Shown here: piece by piece, positions 58,701-64,000 of the stretch
How positions within the stretch are numbered: position 1 is the stretch's first letter
Layout: every line of letters begins with the position of its first letter
NCBI GenBank assembly: GCA_005784505.1
Contig: VCAZ01000045.1
Coordinates: 1,074,001 to 1,138,000, forward strand
Source of the DNA: Bagarius yarrelli
Taxonomy: Eukaryota > Chordata > Actinopteri > Siluriformes > Sisoridae
DNA: 64,000 nucleotides
Reading direction: 5' to 3'
Notes under the pieces: generated by a model
Seen by the model: the letters and a program-made list of their open reading frames with translations, nothing else
Told to the model about the DNA's origin: nothing
Databases searched by the model: none
Made by a program: the position numbers and the translations under genes

Positions 58701-60724
58701 ATTCAAACAAATAACATGCATAATTTGTGATTAGGATTTAGTTTATTTTCTATCCGCACCATAATTAGAGACCAAATTACAGCATTCAGCAGACGCCCTT
58801 ATCCAGAGCGACTTGCATTGATCTTATTTATACAACGGAGCAATTGGGGTTTAAGGGCCTTGCTCAGGGGCCCAGCAGTGGTAACCTGGTGGTGCTGAAC
58901 CCTGATCTTCCAATTAGCAGTCCAACACCTTAACCACTGCACTACCACTTCCCCTTAGAAATACATTAAAAAAAAAATTAATCAGAAATCTTGTAATTGC
59001 CCCAAATCCACCTTGTATCATGCACATTTGGCATACTTTAAATTAAATTATTAATTAATACCCTCCTCATTGGACATGCTGGGCTGATCTGCCTTTTTGC
59101 TTGCTATCTGCCTACTCACCTAAATGAACAGGGAGCTAAATTCTGGCTTAAGATTGACTGAAGGAGTGCACAACTCAATTCAAAGAAAAGATCTAACCTA
59201 AAACTGAGCAACTCACATATTCATCCTCTTTATCTAAAGGGAAATATCCTATCCCTCCCTATTTATCTGTCTTTAGAGGTATTTTAAAAAATTATTGGCA
59301 CACCTACAGGATACATTTACAGCATTTGGCAGACACTTTTATACAGAGCGACTTACATTTATCATTTTTATACAACTAAACCAGTGGTGGAGGCTTGGTG
59401 GTGCTTAGAATCGAACCCCGGTCTTTTCTTCCCACTCATCCATCTGTCAATCCAGTAAGCCAGTCATTTGGCAGCAAAGCACTGCATAATAAGATGTGGC
59501 TACAGGTTAGAGTTATTTTTTTTTCAAATAGGTGCCTGATAGGTACATAAAGATCTGTTTGGTTTTTTAAGAGGATTTCACCATGGTTGCAAAGAGGGAT
59601 TATTGAATTATTTAAGTTTCCGTATCTTTTCCAGCCAGTTAAACCATTCTGGCTGTTCTGCTGCATTTTTTTTTTTTTTTTTATTGCTGATTGTTCTGTT
59701 ATTTTTGTGCAAACTCTGATATGGATAAATTACTCCAAAACAAACTCACCTGGCACTAACAATCATTCTGATGTTTAATGATTAGCTAGTCTATCTAAAT
59801 ATAGAATATATGTCTGATATGAATGACTTTTAAAATGTATTATTTATTCAACTGGCATATTTTAAGTCATTTTGTAAACCTAGTGATCTGAGTTGTTTTT
59901 TTTTTCCTACAGGGATGTTTCATTTTCTCTTTGGTGAAATACAAGCCTCTAACATACAACAAAGTCTATAAGTATCCAGAATGGGCTATCGGTTTGGGCT
60001 GGACCCTCGCCCTTTCCTCCATGATCTGTATACCTATGGTGTTTGTGATCAAGATTATCCAGTCTGAAGGCCCTTTAATTGAGGTTGGTATATTATACAG
60101 TAAAATAAGATCAAATAAAACATGCATAGCATCTTTTAACTGAATTTTGCAGATTTATATGCATCTAAACGTTGAAAATATTTTATGTGAATAGTCACTT
60201 AATTACAAAAAAAACCCCAGCACTACTAAGCTTCCACTTCTGGGCCCCTGAGCAAGGCCCTTGACCTGTAACGAACTGTAAGTCGGTCTGGAGAAGAGCA
60301 TCTATGAAATGCCATAAATGTAAATGTAAAATTGTTGCATACACAGTTGTCTAGAATGTAGTATTAGGATTTCCCGCCAGTGGAACTAAGATGTCCAATC
60401 ACTGTTGGCTGCTTTCCACCTTATTTAATTAGTTTTAGAGTGTCGTACTAGGCTTATTGTACAGTAGAATCATTTTTAAGATGATAGCATAGCTAAATAA
60501 GCTAACCTTCCCACTTCTCTTCTTTTAACTCGGCTAACCTCCAAATTATTATTTTTTTGGTCGTCCAGAGAATTAAAGCAATGGCAGCTCCAGTGCGAGG
60601 CAGTACAAATTCGTGTCCTCAGGAGTATCGAACGAAGGGCTCAGAACTGGCACATCCCCTTGACCCCAACGGGAACAACGGCTTGATCAAGCCCAGCCAC
60701 ACTATTGTAGAAACCATGATGTGA
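48131..60724 (+). CDS. slc6a6: Taurine transporter (SLC6 family), 13 coding exons
   Basis: Plasma-membrane symporter that moves taurine (and beta-alanine) into cells with Na+ and Cl-. Exons read from the sequence: 48131-48359, 48746-48880, 50376-50601, 51016-51148, 52063-52197, 52450-52553, 52673-52797, 54408-54520, 55822-55959, 56336-56438, 58566-58666, 59913-60083, 60569-60724. They total 1869 nt, i.e. 622 residues plus TGA, against about 620 in mammals. All junctions are GT..AG and the frame is continuous with no internal stop. The N terminus MAQKEKLQCLKDFHKD and the C terminus IVETMM are diagnostic of TauT rather than the GABA, creatine or betaine carriers. Twelve hydrophobic segments are visible, with the TM1 GNVWRFPY sodium-site motif and a glycosylated loop between TM3 and TM4. 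Teleosts usually keep two paralogs (a and b); I cannot tell which this is. The start used is the conserved MAQKEK ATG; a four-codon upstream extension is possible (see 46600-46674). Confidence 0.97.
48746..48880 (+). CDS. slc6a6: slc6a6 coding exon 2 (residues 77-121)
   Basis: Acceptor CCTAG at 48741-48745; donor GTAAGT at 48881. It is 135 nt and phase 1 at both ends. It encodes TM2 (starting A-F-L-I-P-Y) and the first intracellular loop with G-Q-F-T-S-Q-G-G and C-W-E-K-I. This loop is near-invariant in SLC6 transporters and contributes to gating and trafficking. Confidence 0.95.
48881..50375. other. slc6a6: slc6a6 coding intron 2
   Basis: 1.5 kb, AT-rich, with no recognised mobile element. 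Donor GTAAGT, acceptor TGCAG. Confidence 0.8.
50376..50601 (+). CDS. slc6a6: slc6a6 coding exon 3 (residues 122-196 and part of 197)
   Basis: Acceptor TGCAG before 50376; donor GTAAGT at 50602. It encodes TM3 (about 122-150, including N-I-Y-Y-I, whose Tyr is the family substrate-binding Tyr) and most of extracellular loop 2. Loop 2 carries the cysteine pair Cys162/Cys171 expected to form the SLC6 disulfide, and three N-glycosylation sequons at Asn179, Asn184 and Asn187. The loop is about three residues shorter than in mammalian TauT. Confidence 0.95.
51016..51148 (+). CDS. slc6a6: slc6a6 coding exon 4 (residues 197-241)
   Basis: Acceptor CACAG before 51016; donor GTAAGT at 51149. It is 133 nt, starting in phase 2 and ending in phase 0. 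It encodes the end of extracellular loop 2 (R-N-V-L-S) and TM4 (about 213-232, starting W-D-L-A-L-C-L-L), then the short K-G-V-K-S-T-G-K loop. Confidence 0.95.
51149..52062. other. slc6a6: slc6a6 coding intron 4
   Basis: 0.9 kb. No recognised repeat. Ends in a T-rich tract. Confidence 0.8.
52063..52197 (+). CDS. slc6a6: slc6a6 coding exon 5 (residues 242-286)
   Basis: A T-rich tract and TTTAG precede 52063; donor GTAAAA at 52198. It is 135 nt, phase 0 at both ends. It encodes TM5 (starting V-V-Y-I-T-A-T-F-P-F) and the start of extracellular loop 3, with R-G-V-T-L-P-G-A followed by I-K-F-Y-L-Y-P. A further N-V-T sequon lies at Asn278. Confidence 0.95.
52450..52553 (+). CDS. slc6a6: slc6a6 coding exon 6 (residues 287-320 and part of 321)
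   Basis: Acceptor GAAG at 52446-52449; donor GTGAGC at 52554. It encodes TM6 (V-W-I-D-A-G-T-Q then S-Y-A-I-C-L-G), which holds Na+/Cl- ligands, and the start of intracellular loop 3 (S-Y-N-K-Y-K-Y-N-C-Y-R). The residue aligned with mammalian Ser322, a reported PKC target, is Cys319 here. The following intron is only 119 bp. Confidence 0.95.
52673..52797 (+). CDS. slc6a6: slc6a6 coding exon 7 (residues 321-362 and first base of 363)
   Basis: Acceptor CATAG before 52673; donor GTACGA at 52798. It encodes R-D-C-L-L-L-G-G, TM7 (about 331-352, with N-S-A-T-S-F-V-S-G-F) and the start of extracellular loop 4 (M-A-Q-E-Q-G-V-D-I). The Asn and Ser in N-S-A-T-S are the usual Na1/Cl- site residues. Confidence 0.95.
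52798..54407. other. slc6a6: slc6a6 coding intron 7
   Basis: 1.6 kb with poly-A at 52907-52925 and poly-T at 53273-53285. No mobile element recognised. Confidence 0.8.
54408..54520 (+). CDS. slc6a6: slc6a6 coding exon 8 (residues 363-400)
   Basis: The acceptor follows a C/T-rich tract and TATAG; donor GTCAGT at 54521. It encodes extracellular loop 4 (G-P-G-L-A-F-I-A-Y-P) and TM8, which ends L-L-G-L-D-S-Q. The L-D-S segment supplies Na2-site ligands in the family. Confidence 0.95.
54557..54722. mobile_element. hAT-like MITE, copy 3 (full length, slc6a6 intron 8)
   Basis: CAGGGGCTACCAGAATTTAT at the left and GAGTCTGGTGAACCCTG at the right are inverted. Interior TGTCCTGCACAGTTTAGCC and its mirror GGCAGGACCC; AGGTCTTGCTAGGTATACAG is shared with copy 1. 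Confidence 0.75.
54727..54790 (+). mobile_element. Tc1-like left-terminus fragment
   Basis: ATACACTATGTGAACAATC and ATATTGGGTCACCTGAC resemble a Tc1-family left end. It abuts the hAT MITE. Confidence 0.4.
55148..55206. repeat. Short direct duplication in intron 8
   Basis: The 24-bp unit ACATAAGTGGTTTTTATTTT (plus AATG) occurs twice about 34 bp apart. Confidence 0.7.
55711..55768. repeat. (TA)n microsatellite in slc6a6 intron 8
   Basis: About 58 bp of pure TA, 54 bp before the exon 9 acceptor. Likely length-polymorphic. Confidence 0.95.
55822..55959 (+). CDS. slc6a6: slc6a6 coding exon 9 (residues 401-446)
   Basis: Acceptor TTTAACAG before 55822, about 50 bp after a long TA repeat; donor GTAAGT at 55960. 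It is 138 nt, phase 0. It encodes F-V-E-V-E-G-Q-I-T-S, the P-S-F-L-R-K-G-Y-R-R-E intracellular loop and TM9, ending G-L-T-M-V-T-E. Confidence 0.95.
56336..56438 (+). CDS. slc6a6: slc6a6 coding exon 10 (residues 447-480 and first base of 481)
   Basis: Acceptor TTTTTAG before 56336; donor GTAAGT at 56439. It encodes G-G-M-Y-V-F-Q-L-F-D-Y-Y-A-A-S-G and TM10, ending A-W-I-Y. The intron that follows (56439-58565) holds retroelement and LINE debris. Confidence 0.95.
56492..57290 (+). mobile_element. Retroelement-like remnant in slc6a6 intron 10
   Basis: Begins AAGGTTACGTAAGTAACC and GACGAGACGCTGTATC, as at 14567. It then has GGCCCATCCTGGGCGGGGTG, ACATCATCGACCAG, a 14-bp unit repeated three times (ACCTGAGGCTTA core, 56698-56726) and GATGCAGCGTCTTG, an inverted echo of the start. 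GC-richer than the intron and carrying a broken 108-codon frame. DIRS- or LTR-type origin is a guess. Confidence 0.45.
58118..58474 (+). mobile_element. RTE-like LINE 3' end in slc6a6 intron 10
   Basis: Encodes L-R-F-S-L-G then R-W-F-G-H-V-Q-R-R and P-G-R-R-Q-R with a stop near 58359. It reaches the element's 3' end GACGACCCCTAAAAGGGAAC, CCGAAAGGAGAAGAAG. About 90 bp from the exon 11 acceptor, same strand as the gene. Confidence 0.8.
58566..58666 (+). CDS. slc6a6: slc6a6 coding exon 11 (residues 481-514)
   Basis: Acceptor TAAAG before 58566; donor GTAGGT at 58667. It is 101 nt. It encodes the conserved I-E-D-M-I-G-Y loop and TM11 (W-C-W-T-V-I-T-P-F-L-C-V). Confidence 0.94.
58775..58950 (-). 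mobile_element. V-SINE-like element, copy 17 (intron 11)
   Basis: Antisense: ACAGCATTCAGCAGACGCCC, TTATCCAGAGCGACTTGC, CTTGCTCAGGGGCCCAGC, AGTCCAACACCTTAACCACT. Well preserved. Confidence 0.85.
59311..59421 (-). mobile_element. V-SINE-like element, copy 18 (intron 11, deleted)
   Basis: ACATTTACAGCATTTGGCAG, ACAGAGCGACTTACATTTA, then a jump to CCAGTGGTGGAGGCTTGGTG and AATCGAACCCCGG. Confidence 0.8.
59913..60083 (+). CDS. slc6a6: slc6a6 coding exon 12 (residues 515-571)
   Basis: A long T tract and CTACAG precede 59913; the donor is a weaker GTTGGT at 60084. It is 171 nt, phase 0. It encodes the end of TM11, the Y-K-P-L-T-Y-N-K extracellular loop and TM12 (about 537-560, with W-A-I-G-L-G-W), then the start of the cytosolic C tail. 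Confidence 0.94.
60213..60334 (+). mobile_element. V-SINE-like element, copy 19 (intron 12)
   Basis: CCCAGCACTACTAAGC, GGGCCCCTGAGCAAGGCCC, GTAAGTCGGTCTGGAGAAGA and ATGCCATAAATGTAAATG. Head lost. Confidence 0.8.
60345..60412 (+). mobile_element. Small Tc1-like scrap (intron 12)
   Basis: CACAGTTGTCTAGAATGTAG and CCAGTGGAACTAAGA resemble the left part of the Tc1 remnant at 37215. Confidence 0.35.
60569..60724 (+). CDS. slc6a6: slc6a6 coding exon 13 (residues 572-622, stop TGA)
   Basis: Acceptor TCCAG before 60569; stop TGA at 60722-60724. It encodes the 51-residue cytosolic C tail. The first part (A-A-P-V-R-G-S-T-N) diverges from mammals, but the last 14 residues, ending P-S-H-T-I-V-E-T-M-M, match the TauT C terminus, which confirms the reading frame through all splices. 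Confidence 0.94.
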   Translation, partial: RIKAMAAPVRGSTNSCPQEYRTKGSELAHPLDPNGNNGLIKPSHTIVETMM

Positions 60725-60785
60725 GCGCTCTCTGTGAGAGAATCCAATCATCTGCTTTCCATTATATATAAATACATATATATTA

Positions 60786-60791
60786 AATAAA
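60786..60791 (+). terminator. slc6a6: First polyadenylation signal AATAAA
   Basis: A canonical hexamer 62 bp after the stop codon, with a T-rich downstream stretch from about 60845. It would give a very short 3' UTR. Use is not proven. Confidence 0.3.
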
Positions 60792-61967
60792 ATGTAAAAT
60801 AGTCGTAGGACCAGGTTTACATATCTACGTATCTGCACTAGAAGTTCTTTCCTTTTTCTTTGCTTTCTTCTTTTTTTTTTTTTTTTTTTACACAAAGGAA
60901 GTTGTTTTTGACAGTGTCTGCTTTTAATATTTTATCATAACATTGTTATATTACTATTATTACTGTTGCTGTAATTCAAGATGGAAGATTAATTTCCAGA
61001 CATAAACTCCAGTATCTCAAAACATTTCTTTTTTTTTTTTTTTTTAATCTGTAAATAAGAAATAACGTTTTAAAGGGTTTATTGTTGAAGTGGACAAATC
61101 AGACCAATTAAGTGCTGCAAATAATAGACGTTTATAGTGTTTTTAAAAAAAGTAACATTAGTGTTCCTAGACAAAAGCGTCTTTCCGGTAAGACAGTTGT
61201 GCATATTTATTCTGACAACGAGCGTAAATTTCCAAACTAATACGATTTTTAAACTCATGCATTATATTTCGTTATGGACCAGAGACACTACGTTATTTTC
61301 TGGTGCGAGTGTAACACACTGAAATCATCACCGCACATGCGGGATGAGTTACGACATCAAAGTTACTTTGAGCATCTTTCAAAGCACAAATGGTCACACT
61401 AATTCTTACCCCATACCACATAAGTGTATTCAGAGTTGACAACTTCAGTCTAAAAAAAGCTTCAATATTTTTGGAAGTGGAAAGTTTAGAGATGGGCTAC
61501 ACATGTGATTAAATTAGGGCTCCACATGTAGGTTACGCAATTTACCTGTAAAGTTGCCAGATACTTTTGAAGCAGAAGTGTGTGAGACATGTTTTTCCGT
61601 AGTGTCTGGACCAACGACAAAAAAAAATTGAAAACAAGAAAGAATAAAAAAAGCCGGAATAGGAAAATGTTAGTCATTGAATATATCTAATAGGCGTTTA
61701 GTTTGATTCGATTGGTGGTAATTAACACATTACTCATTGCAATTTGTATTATTGCTAAGCTTTTTCTGACTTAGCGATTTAAGCTAATATCACAAGCTAA
61801 TTGTTCACACAGTTAAATGAAAAGTGAAGAAGATTAATAAGCCGAAGAGCGTTTTAGTGTTTTTATTTGTTTATTCATTAATGACTATAATGTTCACATA
61901 ATGCCACAATAAATACTAGCCAATTAATAGCTTTGCAATTTGAGCTCAATTAAAATTTTAATGTAAG

Positions 61968-62420
61968 TCAAGTCATTTTTATTTATATAGATCAAATAAG
62001 TCAATAGTAAACCCTCATTAAAAAAAACACAGCGCAGTGGTTAAGGTGTTGATCTGCTAATTGGAAGATTGATGTTCGATTCCCAGCACCACCAAGTTAC
62101 CACTGTTGGGCCCCTGAGCAAGGCCCAAGACCCCTCAATTGCCCAGTTGTATAAAAAAAAAAAGAGATCAATGTAAGTCACTCTGAATAAGGGCATCTGC
62201 CAAATGCCGTAGATATAAATGTAAAACACTCAGTTCAATTTAACTCGTATCTGTAAATTAAGAGTCCCCAAGTAAGCAAGCCAGAGGCAACAGCAGCAAG
62301 GAACCAAAAAAAAATATTTCTTGGGAGAAACCAGGCTCAGTCGGGGGGCAGTTCTCCTCTGACCAGACCACCCAAGTTTCCATTATCTTGTCTGGAGGGC
62401 CGTCGATTGTAATATCAATC
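61968..62420 (+). mobile_element. Interspersed fish repeat split by a V-SINE
   Basis: GTCAAGTCATTTTTATTTAT (61968 on) and, after the SINE, AAGCAAGCCAGAGGCAACAG, GGAGAAACCAGGCTCAG form one common fish repeat. Its class is not known to me. Confidence 0.5.
62030..62226 (+). mobile_element. V-SINE-like element, copy 20
   Basis: AGCGCAGTGGTTAAGGTGTT head, TGTTCGATTCCCAGCACC, GGGCCCCTGAGCAAGGCCC and GTCACTCTGAATAAGGGC. Inserted in the repeat above. Confidence 0.85.
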
Positions 62421-64000
62421 TATCTCACCATGGCAGTGACAGTAGACCACTATATAGTAGAGGTTGAGAGATCTCTGCAACCAAGACAGACCTCCAGTTT
62501 TAATAAACTCAAACCTAAATTAGCAACTCTTACCTGAGCGTCTGAATATGTCAGCAGGACGCACCAGTTCGCTAATGTCAATCCTTATTAAGCCTGCATA
62601 CGTAAGTCAACTCTGAATACAGCCCAGCACCTTTTTCCATGATTTATATATCGATATAATTAAAGGAGGTGCTAAAACAAATTTACTTCTACCCACCTTT
62701 TTACACTCCCTTAAAATCCAACAGTCATATTTTTATTAGCCATCCTTATAAGAAGGTATCAGGATTTAGACACCAACTGAACGGTAGTATTTTATAGTCG
62801 AATCGAAGCTGTTTAAACATTTCATTCTTTTCTTTTCCATTGCCTTTTGTATTTTCTTCACATTAAGATTGTACTTTTCTTCTGTCAGCATATTTTTTTT
62901 ATAGGAAAACATTTTATATAGAGCTTTTAATCAGTGCAATTGGTGGAATTTGTAATGTGCAATATTTTTTTTTGTAGGATAATATGCATTGTTCCTGTCT
63001 TTTAAAAAGATGGTACTTGCAGTGAAATTTCTTTATGACAAAATAAGAGGAAACATCAGGCACGTCGGGGGCCAATTAACGATTACTTATAACGATAAGT
63101 AACATCGAACGAAAAAAGAAAAGAAAAAACGTTATTAGTTACTGTGACGCTTACATAAATTAGTATTTTTTAACGAGGAACGCTCAGAGTTTTCTATCAC
63201 TTCTGTCAGATAATAGACATTAATCTCATTATATGATTTTTAACAGCCTGATATCTGATTTATCTGATATATCATGTAGCCAAACAGCTTTTTCTATTGT
63301 TATTATTATTATTTTTTTTTTTGAACATTCTCTAAATGACGTTTATGTGTTGCTTTTAAAAAATTGGCTCAAATAATAAGATCCCGTGCAAATAGTTATA
63401 AGATCAGAGATTAATGGAATATTCCTGTTCGTTACTAAACTAATCTTATTTACGACCTTTTTTTACTATTAACGAGGAAAAAAAAAGTCTAATTGTGATA
63501 AAACTAAATCCTCATATATATATATATAAAAAAAAAAATACTTTGGACTATTCTATTTAGTCTCAGAATCTGATCCAGATTCCTAATGCAAAGATTTTGT
63601 ACACCAACAATATTTGGCACAATGTCACAATTATTATTATTTTTTTTATTCTTGAAAACAACATGGAAGTAAAAATGTATTTCAAACGATTCTGGAAGGC
63701 CTAAAACCTTTTCTATTGCTTAATAAACATTTATTTTTGAAAAAAAAATTAAAAAACCCAGAAAAAAGTCTGCTTTTGCTGAATGTTGCCAGATTTAAAT
63801 GAATCCCAAAATTTGTAATCAACTTAATCAATCCGATTGTTTAATTATAACCCAGTCCTTCCCTTGTGTTCATAAATGGCACAGTGCCTCTTTAAGGTGA
63901 CCCAACAGCAATGTTATAGCCCAGCCAGGGTATTTTAACACACGCCTGGCTTCCTAAAATATGGCTTGTGAGGACACAATCAGGAGCGCCATGTTAGGGA
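62421..64000. other. Non-genic 3' flank
   Basis: AT-rich with poly-A/T tracts and a short TA run at 63513-63528. The last 150 bp (63850-64000) are GC-richer and repeat-free (CAGTGCCTCTTTAAGG, CCCAGCCAGGGTATTTT) and may be a conserved 3' UTR or flanking element. Confidence 0.35.
63722..63727 (+). terminator. slc6a6: Candidate distal polyadenylation signal AATAAA
   Basis: A canonical hexamer 3.0 kb after the stop, followed by T-rich then TG-containing sequence. It is compatible with a long 3' UTR as in other TauT genes. Confidence 0.25.

Larger units (their letters stand above)
60725..64000 (+). other. slc6a6: slc6a6 3' UTR and downstream flank
   Basis: AT-rich, with poly-T tracts at 60870-60890 and 61028-61046. 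AATAAA signals lie at 60786, 61908, 62502 and 63722. Mammalian TauT mRNAs have long 3' UTRs, so a distal site such as 63722 is plausible. A repeat pair and a V-SINE lie at 61968-62420. No other coding region is seen. Confidence 0.5.

Overview
The window is vertebrate genomic DNA. A teleost fish is very likely, and an otophysan such as a catfish is a reasonable guess. The evidence is one spliced gene with conserved intron phases, an AT-rich and retroelement-dense background, and fish-type tRNA-derived SINEs, Tc1 and hAT relics and RTE-like LINE scraps. The species inference rests on repeat style only. No prokaryotic gene, CRISPR array, IS element or true tRNA/rRNA gene was found.

The only protein-coding gene I can support is slc6a6, the Na+/Cl- dependent taurine transporter, on the + strand. 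Thirteen coding exons between 48131 and 60724 join with consistent phases and GT..AG boundaries. They give a 622-residue, 12-TM protein that runs unbroken from the MAQKEKLQ start to the TIVETMM end. Two upstream segments look like 5' exons with promoters. P1 (42760-43053) has a tonicity-element match, an inverted CCAAT and a TATA-like box before a splice donor. P2 (46290-46674) has two tonicity-element matches, a TATA-like box, a short uORF and an in-frame ATG that would add M-K-E-I to the N terminus. Both promoter models are inference.

The 42 kb upstream of P1 hold no gene I can recognise. They are filled with about 20 copies of a V-SINE-like element, 9 copies of a longer tRNA-derived SINE (SINE-A), a third SINE (SINE-B) and a fourth SINE type. 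They also hold RTE-like LINE 3' fragments, Tc1-like and hAT-like remnants, MITEs, retroelement/LTR-like debris and three large tandem arrays: ~67 bp units at 7.4-9.3 kb, ~24 bp units at 10.76-11.31 kb and ~113 bp units at 40.98-41.5 kb. A few complex, repeat-free stretches are candidate conserved noncoding elements.

Downstream of the stop codon, 60725-64000 is AT-rich 3' UTR/flank with several AATAAA signals and more repeats. The most interesting items are the possible dual-promoter / N-terminal-extension arrangement of slc6a6, a Cys in place of the mammalian PKC-site Ser322, a LINE fragment bracketed by an inverted repeat, and a minisatellite that appears to have grown from a SINE tail.
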